From contig JAOPYM010000444.1 in assembly GCA_025964615.1 (NCBI GenBank), forward strand, positions 1 to 32,751: 32,751 nucleotides of DNA, given 5' to 3'. A model generated the notes under the pieces. It had not been told where the DNA came from, searched no databases, and saw only the letters and a list, made by a program, of their open reading frames with translations. Numbering within the stretch: position 1 is the first letter of the stretch; each line of letters opens with the position of its first letter. Made by a program: the position numbers and the translations under genes. This document shows, piece after piece, positions 1 through 7,561 of this stretch. Source of the DNA: Actinomycetes bacterium. GTDB lineage: Bacteria; Actinomycetota; Actinomycetes; Streptosporangiales; Streptosporangiaceae.

Positions 1-2
1 AG

Positions 3-110
3 AAGGCCCGCGAGGAGCTCGGTGAGTTCATGGTCGGCCTGAACGCCGCCGCCACCAAGTTCGAGACCCGCCGCGACGAACGCCGCGCCCGCCAGCTGGC
101 CAAAGCCTGA
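3..110 (+). CDS. C-terminal end of an unidentified protein (partial)
   Basis: Only the last 35 codons are in the window, open from the left edge in frame 3 and ending in TGA. The peptide is helical and charged and ends in ETRRDERRARQLAKA, with no recognisable domain. The frame is supported by strong third-position G/C and by the stop lying just before a repeat element that fills the gap to the convergent operon. I do not recognise the family and assign no function. Confidence 0.55.
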   Translation, partial: KAREELGEFMVGLNAAATKFETRRDERRARQLAKA

Positions 111-118
111 CGTGACAT

Positions 119-248
119 TGGCGCTCGCTGTGTTCATGGCCGCGCCCTTCGGCGCGGCGCCGGGCGGGCCTTGACGCGCCGTCTTCCCTCGTCGCTCAGT
201 CGCTTCGCTCCCTCGCTCCTCAGTCCAGAGCACACGGCCCAAGCGCAC
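119..248. repeat. Convergent-junction repeat, copy A
   Basis: This element fills the gap between two converging stop codons. It shares the blocks TGGCGCTCGCT, CTTCCCTCGTC, CTCGCTCCTCAGTCC and CGGCCCAAGC, in the same order, with the gap after pcrA at 13715-13814. Copy A has a few extra bases in the middle and a less regular left end. It probably acts at the 3' ends of the flanking transcripts; that role is inference. Confidence 0.6.
139..158. terminator. Short GC hairpin after the left-edge gene
   Basis: GCCGCGCC and GGCGCGGC form a perfect 8-bp stem around a CTTC loop, starting 28 bases after the stop codon of the partial gene. There is no T tract, as is usual for actinomycete terminators. 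It lies inside repeat copy A. Confidence 0.5.
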
Positions 249-1106
249 TCATATGCCGGCGGCGGTGGTCAGGGCGCGGGCGGTGAGGACGCGCGCGAGG
301 TGCTCGCGGTACTCGGCGGAGCCGTGCAGGTCGCCGGTGGGCGCGGTGCCCTCGGCGGCGTGCGCTGCGGCGGCCTTGAAGGCGTTCTGCGTCGCCACCC
401 GGCCGAGCAGCGCCCGTTCCACCTCGTGCGCCCGTACCGGAGCCGGACCCATGTTGGTGAGCGCCACGCGGCACTCTTCGATGGCCCCGTTCGCCCGGCG
501 GACCCCGCAGGCCACCCCGACGATGGCCCAGGCCTGCGCGGTCCGGTGGAACTTCTCGTAGTGGAAGCCCCAGCCAGTTCCGAGCTTGGGGATCCGCACC
601 CCGAGCAGCAGTTCCGCGGGCTCCAGAGCCGAGGTCAGGTAGTCCTCGAAGAAGTCCGCGGCGGGGATCTCCCTGGGGCCGTGCGCTGACTGGGCGATCA
701 GCACGCCGTCGAGCGCGAGGATCACGGCGGGCAGGTCCCCGGCCGGATCGGCGTGCGCGAGCGACCCGCCGAGGGTGCCCCGGTGCCGTACCGCCGGATC
801 GGCGACCGTCGCGGTGGCCTGGGCGATCAACGGCGCGTGGGCCCGCACCAGCGGGTCCTTGATGACCTGATGGTGGGTGGCCATCGCGCCGATGAACACC
901 GAGTCACCGGTGTCCCTGATCTCCCGCAGCTCCGCCACGTGGTCGAGGTCGACCAGCACCTCGGGCAGGGCGAGCCGGAGCCGCAGCAGCGGCATCAGGC
1001 TCTGCCCGCCGGCCAGTACCTTGGCGTCCTCGCCGGATTCGGCGAGCGCGGAGACGGCCTCGCCGATGGTGGTGGGCCGCAGGTAGTCGAACGATCCGGG
1101 GATCAC
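249..1106 (-). CDS. Form II CO-dehydrogenase-like FAD-binding (medium) subunit
   Basis: The 285-residue protein is the flavin subunit of a molybdenum hydroxylase of the xanthine dehydrogenase/CO dehydrogenase family. It passes electrons from the iron-sulfur subunit to the acceptor. The FAD-binding motifs are AGGQSLMPLLRLRLA near residues 32-46 and TLGGSLAHADP near 110-120, and the C-terminal half fits the CODH flavoprotein C-terminal domain. Its length matches CoxM-type subunits (about 285-290 residues). The GTG start at 1106 overlaps the large-subunit stop in a GTGA junction, so the ORF-track extension to 1541 is read-through of another frame. It is last in the S-L-M operon. The physiological substrate cannot be told from sequence. 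Confidence 0.92.
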   Translation of the reverse strand: MIPGSFDYLRPTTIGEAVSALAESGEDAKVLAGGQSLMPLLRLRLALPEVLVDLDHVAELREIRDTGDSVFIGAMATHHQVIKDPLVRAHAPLIAQATATVADPAVRHRGTLGGSLAHADPAGDLPAVILALDGVLIAQSAHGPREIPAADFFEDYLTSALEPAELLLGVRIPKLGTGWGFHYEKFHRTAQAWAIVGVACGVRRANGAIEECRVALTNMGPAPVRAHEVERALLGRVATQNAFKAAAAHAAEGTAPTGDLHGSAEYREHLARVLTARALTTAAGI

Positions 1107-3442
1107 TGGGCGACCCCTTCCTGGAGGGCGCGCCAGACGCGTTCGGGCGTACATGGCATCCGGACGTCGGACACCCCGAACGGGCGGAGCGCATCGACGA
1201 TGGCGTTGACGACCGCCGGGGTCGAGGCGATGGTGCCGGCCTCGCCGACGCCCTTCACCCCGAGCGGGTTGGTGGTCGCCGGTGTCTCGGTACGGTCGGT
1301 GGTGAAGGTCGGCAGGTCGGACGCCGACGGCACCAGGTAGTCGGCGAGCGTGGTGGTCTGCAGGTTGCCGTCCACGTCGTACACGGCCTCCTCGTAGAGG
1401 GCCTGGGAGATGCCCTGCGCGAGCCCGCCGTGCACCTGGCCCTCCACGATCAGCGGATTGACGACCTTGCCGATGTCGTCCACCGCCACGTACTTCCGGA
1501 TCTTCACGAACCCGGTCTCGGTGTCCACCTCGGCGGCGCACAGGTGCGTGCCGTGCGGGAACGAGAAGTTCTCCGGGTCGAAAGTGGCCTCGGAGTCGAG
1601 CGACGGCTCGATCCCGTCCGGCAGGTTGTGCGCCGCGAACGTGGCGCCCGCGATCTCCTGGATGGACATGCCCTGTTCCGGTACGCCTCGTACCGAGAAC
1701 CGGCCGTTCTCGAACGTGAGGTCGGACGCGTCGGCCTCAAGGAGATGCGCGGCGACGACACGTGCCTTGTCGACCACCTTGACGCAGGCGCCGACCAGTG
1801 CGACCCCGCCGACCACCAGGGACCGGGAGCCGTAGGTGTCCAGTCCCTTGTGCGAGATCGCCGTGTCGCCGTGCAGGACCCGTACGTCCTCGAACGGCAC
1901 GCCGAGCGCGTCGGAGGCGATCTGCGCCCACGCCGTCTCGTGTCCCTGGCCGTGCGCGGACGAGCCGGTGAGGACCTCGACCTTGCCGGTCGGCAGCATC
2001 CGCACGGCCGAGTGCTCCCAGCCGCCCGCCCCGTAGAACAGCGAACCGAGCACCCGGGAGGGGGCCAGTCCGCACATCTCAGTGAAGGTCGAGACGCCGA
2101 TGCCGAGCTGTACGGTGTCGTGCCGTTCCCGGCGGTCGGCCTGCTCGGCGCGCAGCTTGTCGTACTCGAACAACTGCAGCGCCTTCTCGGTCGCGGCCTC
2201 GTAGTTGCCCGAGTCGTAGGTCAGCCCGCAGACGGTCTCGTACGGGAACTCGTCGTGCTTGATCCAGTTCCGCCGCCGTACCTCGATCGGATCCAGGTCC
2301 AGCTCGTGTGCCAATTCGTCCATCAGCCGCTCGATGGCGAACGTGGCCTCCGGCCGCCCCGCGCCGCGGTAGGCGTCGGTCGGCATCTTGGTGGTGAACA
2401 CGCCGGTGCAGGTGAAGCTGTACGCGTCCATCTTGTAGATGGCGGGGAACATGAACGCGCCGAGCAGCGGTATGCCCGGCGTGACCAGCATGAGGTACGC
2501 GCCCATGTCGGCGAGCAGGTCCACGTTCAGGCCGCGGATCCGCCCGTCGGCGTCGGCGGCCAGCCGGAGCCGCTGGATCTGGTCCCGGCCGTGGTGCACG
2601 GTCTGGTTGCCCTCGCTGCGCGACTCGGTCCATTTCACCGGCTTGCCCAGCTTGCGGGCCAGGATCAGCGTGATGACCTCCTCGCCGTACACCTGCAGCT
2701 TGGAACCGAAGCCTCCGCCGACGTCCGGGGCGATCACCCGCAGGTTCTGCTCGGGCACGCCGGTGACGCTCGCCAGCATGACCCGCAGGATGTGCGGGAT
2801 CTGGGTGGAGGACCACACCGTCATCTGATCGCCGAACGGCTGGCAGACCACCGAACGGGGCTCCATCGCGCTGGGGATCAGCCGCTGCTGCACGTACTCG
2901 CGTTCGATGACCACGGCCGCGTCGAGGAACGCGGCGTCCAGGTCGCCGTTGGCGAAGACCCAGGTGTAGGACTTGTTGGTGCCCTTGTCGGAGTGCACCA
3001 GATCGGCGCCCTCGGCCAGGGCCGCCTGCATGTCCAGGACGGGCGGCAGCGGCTCGTAGTCCACATCGATGGCCTCGAGGGCGTCGGCCGCGGCGTACCG
3101 GTCGCGCGCCACCACGCAGGCCACCGGCTCACCGGAGTACCGCACCTCGGTGACCGCGATCGGCGGGTGGTCGGGCAGCACCATGTCCGGGGTGACGACC
3201 CATGCGCAGGGCAGCCCGCCCTGTTCGCCGGCCAGGTCCGCGCCGCTGAAGACCGCGACCACTCCCGGCCTGTCCAGGGCCGCCGAGGTGTCGACGTTGA
3301 CGATCCGGGCGTGTGCGTACGGGCTGCGCAGGAACGCCACGTACAGCATCCCCGGCAGCTGGATGTTGTCGGTCCACTGGGTGTTCCCGGTGATCAACCG
3401 GGCATCCTCTGAGCGCTTGCGAGCGGTGCCGACCTCAGTCAT
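1103..3442 (-). CDS. Form II CO-dehydrogenase-like molybdopterin-binding large subunit
   Basis: This 779-residue catalytic subunit has the xanthine dehydrogenase a/b-hammerhead domain at the N terminus, followed by the molybdopterin cytosine dinucleotide-binding domains. Visible motifs are VGGGFGSK near residues 241-248, the active-site loop AYRGAGR at about 357-363, and GVGEAGTI near 731-738 with the conserved catalytic glutamate. The loop is decisive: true aerobic CO dehydrogenases (form I) carry AYxCSFR with the copper-ligating cysteine, whereas AYRGAGR defines form II. Form II enzymes have weak or unproven CO oxidation and may act on other substrates. The ATG start overlaps the small-subunit stop by 8 bases and the stop overlaps the next start, so translation is coupled. 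Confidence 0.93.
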   Translation of the reverse strand: MTEVGTARKRSEDARLITGNTQWTDNIQLPGMLYVAFLRSPYAHARIVNVDTSAALDRPGVVAVFSGADLAGEQGGLPCAWVVTPDMVLPDHPPIAVTEVRYSGEPVACVVARDRYAAADALEAIDVDYEPLPPVLDMQAALAEGADLVHSDKGTNKSYTWVFANGDLDAAFLDAAVVIEREYVQQRLIPSAMEPRSVVCQPFGDQMTVWSSTQIPHILRVMLASVTGVPEQNLRVIAPDVGGGFGSKLQVYGEEVITLILARKLGKPVKWTESRSEGNQTVHHGRDQIQRLRLAADADGRIRGLNVDLLADMGAYLMLVTPGIPLLGAFMFPAIYKMDAYSFTCTGVFTTKMPTDAYRGAGRPEATFAIERLMDELAHELDLDPIEVRRRNWIKHDEFPYETVCGLTYDSGNYEAATEKALQLFEYDKLRAEQADRRERHDTVQLGIGVSTFTEMCGLAPSRVLGSLFYGAGGWEHSAVRMLPTGKVEVLTGSSAHGQGHETAWAQIASDALGVPFEDVRVLHGDTAISHKGLDTYGSRSLVVGGVALVGACVKVVDKARVVAAHLLEADASDLTFENGRFSVRGVPEQGMSIQEIAGATFAAHNLPDGIEPSLDSEATFDPENFSFPHGTHLCAAEVDTETGFVKIRKYVAVDDIGKVVNPLIVEGQVHGGLAQGISQALYEEAVYDVDGNLQTTTLADYLVPSASDLPTFTTDRTETPATTNPLGVKGVGEAGTIASTPAVVNAIVDALRPFGVSDVRMPCTPERVWRALQEGVAQ

Positions 3443-3923
3443 GGCTCGTCACCTCGCTGTGGCTCATCTCGTGAGCGGCGGACCGGACCGCCCGCACGAT
3501 GTTCTGGTAACCGGTGCACCTGCACAGGTTGCCCTCCAGGCCCTCACGGATCTCCTCGTCGGAGGGGTCTGGGTTCTCCCTCAGCAGGTCGATCGAGGCC
3601 ATGATCATGCCCGGCGTGCAGTAGCCGCACTGCAGCCCGTGCTCGGAGTGGAATGCCTCCTGCATCGGGTGCAGTGCGCCGTTGATCCTCAGGCCCTCGA
3701 TGGTGGTGATGTCGTGGGTGTCGGCCTGTACGGCGAGGACGGAACAGCTCTTCACCGACATCCCGTCCATCAGGACGGTGCAGGCTCCGCAGTTGGTGGT
3801 GTCACAGCCGACCGGGGTACCGACCTTCCCCAGCCGATCACGCAGATAGTGGACAAGCAGGAGTCGCGGTTCGACGTCGTCCTCGTACGTCACACCGTCG
3901 ACCTCGACCTTGATCCGGGGCAT
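3435..3923 (-). CDS. Form II CO-dehydrogenase-like 2Fe-2S small subunit
   Basis: This 162-residue electron-transfer subunit carries both 2Fe-2S clusters. The N-terminal plant-ferredoxin-type cluster uses C40, C45, C48 and C60 ([10 protein letters not shown]). The C-terminal helical cluster uses C99, C102, C134 and C136 (CGYCTPGM and CRCTGYQN). No ligand is missing. The ATG start follows a strong GAGGAGG ribosome binding site five bases upstream. It is the first gene of the operon, and the S-L-M order itself is typical of form II systems (form I is M-S-L). Upstream lie a Crp-type palindrome and a possible -10 box. Confidence 0.95.
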   Translation of the reverse strand: MPRIKVEVDGVTYEDDVEPRLLLVHYLRDRLGKVGTPVGCDTTNCGACTVLMDGMSVKSCSVLAVQADTHDITTIEGLRINGALHPMQEAFHSEHGLQCGYCTPGMIMASIDLLRENPDPSDEEIREGLEGNLCRCTGYQNIVRAVRSAAHEMSHSEVTSHD

Positions 3924-3967
3924 CCGGCCTCCTCGTTGAGGGGTGGAAGTTGAGGGGGAACCTTTCG

Positions 3968-3973
3968 AACGTA
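3968..3973 (-). promoter_or_regulatory. Possible -10 box of the molybdenum hydroxylase operon
   Basis: On the minus strand TACGTT fits the TANNNT -10 consensus and would start transcription about 38 bases before the small-subunit start codon. No good -35 is present at the right distance, which would fit activator dependence. Weak evidence. Confidence 0.3.
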
Positions 3974-4004
3974 TGCCTCGCCCCGAGTGCGCACCAGACC
4001 TTGA

Positions 4005-4020
4005 TGTGACCTATTTCACC
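4005..4020. promoter_or_regulatory. Crp/Fnr-type binding site
   Basis: TGTGACCTATTTCACC matches the Crp-family consensus TGTGA-N6-TCACA in nine of ten arm positions, with the central TA favoured by actinobacterial Crp/GlxR proteins. It lies between the divergent molybdenum hydroxylase operon and the cysteine-dioxygenase-like gene. Relative to the predicted start at 4077 its centre is near -64, about where a class I activator sits. A related sequence occurs at 32551-32566. Confidence 0.5.
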
Positions 4021-4039
4021 AAGATATGGCTGCGCCGAC

Positions 4040-4069
4040 TTGACAGCGGAGGGTGACGGAGTGTCTCCT
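4040..4069 (+). promoter_or_regulatory. Promoter for the cysteine uORF and dioxygenase-like gene
   Basis: A perfect TTGACA -35 (4040-4045) is followed after 18 bases by TCTCCT (4064-4069), a weak -10. Transcription would then begin about seven bases later, at the A of the uORF ATG (4077), giving a leaderless uORF. The -35 is clear. The -10 is inferred from spacing and the uORF position; TAGAGC at 4069 is an alternative but is 23 bases from the -35. Confidence 0.45.
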
Positions 4070-4076
4070 AGAGCAC

Positions 4077-4160
4077 ATGCCAGCGCATTCTGCCGTATCC
4101 AGCCACCTGGGCCTCCGCCCCGTGGCCGGCGCGCTGTGTCCTTCGTGTTGTTGTCGCTGA
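4077..4160 (+). CDS. Cysteine-rich leader peptide (uORF), 27 residues
   Basis: This small ORF is below the ORF-track cutoff. It runs from ATG to TGA and its peptide ends GALCPSCCCR, with four TGT cysteine codons at positions 21, 24, 25 and 26 just before the stop. Polycysteine leaderless uORFs are known in mycobacteria as cysteine-responsive attenuators, and the middle (SSHLGLRPVAGALC) resembles, from memory, the streptomycete leader peptides of the type SRRHVDLxRVASALC found before sulfur genes. The gene starting 78 bases downstream encodes a cysteine-dioxygenase-like protein, which fits a cysteine signal. There is no ribosome binding site before the ATG, in line with leaderless translation. 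An in-frame GTG at 4122 is an alternative start that keeps the same C terminus. Confidence 0.75.
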   Translation: MPAHSAVSSHLGLRPVAGALCPSCCCR

Positions 4161-4232
4161 CCTGTCCGTCTCAGCGGCTTTCCCGGTTCTGACCGTTCTC
4201 CTGGGCTGTCTCCGCGCCCGTACACGAAGGAC
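4138..4232 (+). promoter_or_regulatory. Structured mRNA leader sequestering the ribosome binding site
   Basis: GTCCTTCGTGT (4138-4148) is perfectly complementary to ACACGAAGGAC (4222-4232), an 11-bp outer stem. Its 3' arm contains GAAGGA, the ribosome binding site seven bases before the GTG of the dioxygenase-like gene. Its 5' arm lies in the uORF cysteine codons. Three smaller hairpins fit inside: CGCTGA/TCAGCG (4155-4160 with 4171-4176), CGGT/ACCG (4184-4187 with 4192-4195) and GGGC/GCCC (4203-4206 with 4216-4219). A ribosome on the cysteine codons would open the outer stem. The pairings are seen; the mechanism is inference. Confidence 0.65.
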
Positions 4233-4238
4233 TTCCCG

Positions 4239-4700
4239 GTGGATCTCACTATCCGGCTTGAAGACGTCATTCCCGACCTGGGCATGCGTGGCCAGGATGA
4301 CCCGCATGGCCGGTCCGCGCTCCGGGGCCCGCTCACCGTCGGCCAGCTGGCGACCCGCATCCACGACCTGGCCGCCCGCCCCGCCGACTGGTGGCACCTG
4401 GTGCGCTTCGACCCTGCCGGTTCGGTGCGGGTTCCGCTGGAGGACACCGACGGGGTACGGCTCTGGCTGACCACCTGGCCACCACGGTCCGGTACCGGCC
4501 CGCATGATCACGACGGGGAGACGTCGGTCTCCGCGGTGGTCGCCGGGGAACTGGTCGAGGTCACCGTCTCCTCGGACGGCGCCACCGAGAGGGAGCTGCG
4601 CGCCAACCGGGTGCGCGTACGCGGCGGCGGTCACCTGCACGAACTCCACAACCCGGGCCCCGCCTACGCCATCACCCTGCACGCTCACTTCACGCACTGA
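4239..4700 (+). CDS. Cysteine dioxygenase-like cupin protein
   Basis: This 153-residue single-domain cupin resembles type I cysteine dioxygenases, which oxidise cysteine to cysteine sulfinate with a non-heme iron. The first cupin motif GTGPHDHDGETS gives H89 and H91, and GGGHLHELHN gives H134, aligning with the rat ligands H86, H88 and H140. The C-terminal ITLHAHF corresponds to SLHLYSPP of the family. It is shorter than animal enzymes (about 200 residues) but normal for bacterial thiol dioxygenases, so a related thiol such as 3-mercaptopropionate is possible. The start is GTG with GAAGGA seven bases upstream. It is monocistronic; the next gene converges from the other strand. A cysteine-rich uORF precedes it and supports a role in cysteine metabolism. 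Confidence 0.82.
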   Translation: MDLTIRLEDVIPDLGMRGQDDPHGRSALRGPLTVGQLATRIHDLAARPADWWHLVRFDPAGSVRVPLEDTDGVRLWLTTWPPRSGTGPHDHDGETSVSAVVAGELVEVTVSSDGATERELRANRVRVRGGGHLHELHNPGPAYAITLHAHFTH

Positions 4701-4714
4701 GGACGGAGCCGGTC

Positions 4715-4918
4715 TCAGGGGGAGCGGCGCCGGGAGCGGGTGAGGATCCGGGTCAGGCTGACCACGCCGAGGCCGATCAGCACGACCGGGAGGGTGACCT
4801 CGATCGGGGCGACCGATCTCCCGAAACCGTAGATCAGGAACCGTACGGCCACCGCCAGGAAGAACAGGGCGGCGACCAGCGACCCCCAGTCGAATCTGCG
4901 TCCTTGGCCGTTATGCAC
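4715..4918 (-). CDS. Small two-helix membrane protein
   Basis: The 67-residue protein has two hydrophobic segments, about residues 13-31 (SLVAALFFLAVAVRFLIYG) and 41-58, and a basic C terminus ending TRSRRRSP. I recognise no family. Its ATG overlaps the stop of the PspC/toastrack protein by 8 bases, so it is translationally coupled and probably acts in the same membrane complex. It ends close to the convergent cupin gene. Confidence 0.75.
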   Translation of the reverse strand: MHNGQGRRFDWGSLVAALFFLAVAVRFLIYGFGRSVAPIEVTLPVVLIGLGVVSLTRILTRSRRRSP

Positions 4919-6194
4919 GGTTCACCTCCACGTCGCCCGCCCTGCCCCGAACGGTGAGCTCGATGACCGGGGGTTGCTTCTGCGGAACTTCGGGGAGCAG
5001 TATCCGGGTCACTCTCACCCGAGGGCCTCCGATCGTCTGCTGGTCGACTGACAGGTCGCCGAGCGTCACGGTGGCATTCAGCTCGACCCTGGCGGCGCGG
5101 GGCACGGTGATCAGTAGCTGCCCGATTCCCAGCTCGGCCCGGACCTGGATCCGCTGGCCCGGCCTGAGCCGCAGCGCGGTGAGGTCGAGCCGGGCGTCTC
5201 CCGCCGTCAGCTTGTACGTCTGCTCGGATGTGGTCACGTCGACCGGCCGCCAGATGACATGCCCGACCCTGCCTCCAGGGGTGAGGTCGCCGACGGCCGA
5301 GGTGGTGATGAGGGACAGGGAGAGCAGGGTTCCGATGGCCATGAGTCCTCCGGTACGGCCTCGCCAGGCGCCGATGAAAAGGCCCAGCGCGACGATTGCG
5401 AGTGCGGTCGCCAGCGCGATCTCCGTCCGCACGTCCCACGGGTGCCGCGAGGTGAACGGGACCGTGACGGCACCGGCCAGCAGGGCGAGCGGGAAGACGA
5501 TGCGGAACAGTGCGGACCGGGGCCTGGGCGTCCGCTTCGGCTGGTACGGGTGGTATTCGGGCCACTCGCCGGGCCCGAAAGCGGGCTCGTAGGCCGCACG
5601 CTCGCGTGCCCCGGGTTCGTACGGAGTGCTGGGGGTGCCGCTCAGGCCGGCGAGGTCGATCATTCCCTCGGCGAGCGGTTCGGTGCGGGACCGCCCGGCC
5701 TGCGGTCCCAAGCCGGGCTCCTGCGGGTGGCCCTGGAACCGCTGCGGCAGCCCGCGGAGCTCGTGCAGCAGGTTGACGCCCCGGTGCTGCGCGACCAGCA
5801 GGGCCAGTGCGAGCACTGTGAAGGCGGTGACCGGGCCGCTGAGGACCAGGCCGGCGAGGCCGCCGGCCAGGCTCCACATCATGCTGACGCCGAGCAGGGT
5901 GGCCAGGATCGCGAGTACGGCCTCACCGTCGAAGCGCCGCTTGAACAGGTTCTCGGCCGGGGCGGGACGACCGTCGTCCGGTGCCATGAGGAGCGCCGCC
6001 GCGATGTACAGCAGGATGCCCTGGCCCTGGGAGAGGGCGAGGACCGCGAAGACGACCCGGAAGATCACCGGGTCGATGCCGGTCCAGGCGCCGAGCCCAC
6101 CGCAGACGCCTGCGATCAGGCGGCCGTTGCCGGCCCTGACCAGCCGGCGGCCTGGCGGCGGGTCGTCCTGCGGCACGATCGTTTCCTCGGTCAT
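4911..6194 (-). CDS. PspC-domain membrane protein with C-terminal toastrack-like region
   Basis: The 427-residue protein starts with a PspC domain (about residues 16-75, NGRLIAGVCGGLGAWTGI). Two hydrophobic stretches follow near residues 95-140, then a polar low-complexity linker, three more membrane segments around 225-310, and a soluble C-terminal part of short repeated beta-strand phrases (ELGIGQLLITVP, NATVTLGDLSVD, ELTVRGRAGDVEVN). That tail resembles the LiaF/DUF4097 toastrack fold. I chose the ATG at 6194 because AGGA lies eight bases upstream; the GTG at 6218 has no ribosome binding site. It is divergent from a PspC histidine kinase and response regulator, an arrangement like LiaF-LiaS-LiaR, so it probably senses or modulates envelope stress for that pair. 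Confidence 0.8.
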   Translation of the reverse strand: MTEETIVPQDDPPPGRRLVRAGNGRLIAGVCGGLGAWTGIDPVIFRVVFAVLALSQGQGILLYIAAALLMAPDDGRPAPAENLFKRRFDGEAVLAILATLLGVSMMWSLAGGLAGLVLSGPVTAFTVLALALLVAQHRGVNLLHELRGLPQRFQGHPQEPGLGPQAGRSRTEPLAEGMIDLAGLSGTPSTPYEPGARERAAYEPAFGPGEWPEYHPYQPKRTPRPRSALFRIVFPLALLAGAVTVPFTSRHPWDVRTEIALATALAIVALGLFIGAWRGRTGGLMAIGTLLSLSLITTSAVGDLTPGGRVGHVIWRPVDVTTSEQTYKLTAGDARLDLTALRLRPGQRIQVRAELGIGQLLITVPRAARVELNATVTLGDLSVDQQTIGGPRVRVTRILLPEVPQKQPPVIELTVRGRAGDVEVNRA

Positions 6195-6251
6195 GGCCAC
6201 CATCCTGAGCCCCGGCACGCGGGCGCGGTATCGGGGACTCCCCGGAGTCGA

Positions 6252-6282
6252 CCCTGATGGCCACCAGGGTCACGCCCTGATG
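6252..6282. promoter_or_regulatory. Near-palindrome and extra half-site between divergent PspC genes
   Basis: CCCTGATGGCCACCAGGG (6252-6269) is an inverted repeat with one mismatched base pair between the 9-base arms, and the half-site CCCTGATG recurs at 6275-6282. It lies between the two divergent PspC genes and is a reasonable operator for the LuxR-type regulator encoded downstream. No -10/-35 pair is convincing nearby. Confidence 0.4.
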
Positions 6283-6318
6283 CGGATCACCGCTCCGGCG
6301 TGTGACCATCTGGGAGTG

Positions 6319-7530
6319 ATGAGCGAGGAGGCACGGCAGACCGGCCGGCTGGACCGGCGTGCCGATGGGCGGCTGGTGGCCGGAGTCTGTGCCGGCCTGG
6401 CCCAGCACCTGGGCCTCGAGGTGGTGATCGTGCGCCTCGCCTTCGTGCTGACGATCGTCGCCGACGGGATCGGGCTCGCCGCGTACCTGGCGTTCTGGGT
6501 GCTTGTTCCGCAGCGGTACGAGCCGCACCGCGGGCGCGACTGGATCCAGGTGCTCTCCTACGGTGCGCTCACGGTGGGAGCGTCGCTGCTCACGGCTTCG
6601 GCCGACGCGGCGCAGGCGGCGCTCTGGCCGGTGGTGGTCGTCGGGCTCGGTGGCGCGATCCTCTGGCAGCAGGCCAGTGGCGACCAGCGGCAGCGCTGGA
6701 TGCGTACCACCGCGCATCCGCTGAGGCGGATGTGGCGGCGCAGCCTGCTCGGCGCCCTCCTGGTGATCGTGGGCATCGGCACCTTCGTGGCACAGCGGGT
6801 CCAGGCGGACCAGGTCCGCCAGGTCTTCATCGCCACTGCCGTCATCCTCACCGGGGTCGCCGTGATCGCCACGCCGTGGCTGCTGCGGCTCTGGCAGGAC
6901 CTGGACACCGAGCGCCGGGAGCGGGTCCGGTCGGAGGAACGGGCCGAACTGGCCGCGCATGTACACGACTCGGTGCTGCACACGCTCACCCTCATCCAGC
7001 GCAACGCGCACGATCCCCGTGAGGTGGCGCGGCTGGCCCGGTCCCAGGAGCGCGAGCTCCGCACCTGGCTGTACGCGCCCCGGGCCGATCCCGACGAGAT
7101 GTTCGCGGCCGCCGTACAGAAGATCGCCGGAGAGGTGGAGGACCATCACGGGGTGCCCGTCGAGGTCGTCTGCGTCGGCGACTGCGCACTGAGCGAACCG
7201 CGGGGGGACTCCGGTGATCGCATGGCCGGGGGCGACATGCGCCTGGTGGCGGTCCTGCAGGCGGCCAGGGAGGCGATGGTGAACGCGGCGAAGTACTCCG
7301 GGGCCGGTTCGGTGTCGGTCTACGCCGAGGTGGAGGGCGATTCCGTCGAGATCTTCGTACGGGACCGGGGGAAGGGTTTCGACATCGATGCCATACCGAC
7401 CGACCGGATGGGCGTACGAGGGTCCATCATCGGACGTATGGAACGCAACGGCGGCACCGCCACGATCCGTACCGCACCGGGAGAGGGCACCGAAGTGCGC
7501 CTGGAGTTCAAGAGGGAGCCCAGGAAGTGA
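6319..7530 (+). CDS. PspC-domain sensor histidine kinase (HisKA_3 type)
   Basis: This 403-residue membrane kinase has an N-terminal PspC domain (about residues 10-68, GRLVAGVCAGLAQHLG), further hydrophobic segments to about 195, a HisKA_3 dimerisation region and a C-terminal HATPase. The phosphoacceptor is H216 in AAHVHDSVLHTL. The ATP site shows the N box REAMVNAAKYS and glycine boxes DRGKGFD and GEGTEVRLEF. It should phosphorylate the response regulator 31 bases downstream. The ATG at 6319 is in a GTGATG cluster with GGGAG very close, so GTG 6316 is possible. The upstream part of the ORF-track entry is antisense to the PspC gene. Its signal is probably envelope stress, by analogy with LiaS/PspC systems. 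Confidence 0.9.
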   Translation: MSEEARQTGRLDRRADGRLVAGVCAGLAQHLGLEVVIVRLAFVLTIVADGIGLAAYLAFWVLVPQRYEPHRGRDWIQVLSYGALTVGASLLTASADAAQAALWPVVVVGLGGAILWQQASGDQRQRWMRTTAHPLRRMWRRSLLGALLVIVGIGTFVAQRVQADQVRQVFIATAVILTGVAVIATPWLLRLWQDLDTERRERVRSEERAELAAHVHDSVLHTLTLIQRNAHDPREVARLARSQERELRTWLYAPRADPDEMFAAAVQKIAGEVEDHHGVPVEVVCVGDCALSEPRGDSGDRMAGGDMRLVAVLQAAREAMVNAAKYSGAGSVSVYAEVEGDSVEIFVRDRGKGFDIDAIPTDRMGVRGSIIGRMERNGGTATIRTAPGEGTEVRLEFKREPRK

Positions 7531-7561
7531 CGCCATTCGCCGTGCGAGCGGAGCGGGCGCT

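Noticed and set aside
1430-3412. A 660-residue plus-strand ORF opposite the large hydroxylase subunit
   Set aside because: It is a high-GC antisense shadow. The minus-strand frame has full family motifs and coupled neighbours, while this one has no recognisable domain.
1103-3923. Genuine aerobic CO dehydrogenase
   Set aside because: The active-site loop is AYRGAGR, not AYxCSFR, and the gene order is S-L-M, both form II characters.
4138-4232. T-box or known metabolite riboswitch in the cupin leader
   Set aside because: No T-box sequence or known riboswitch core is seen, and the presence of terminal Cys codons explains the architecture better.
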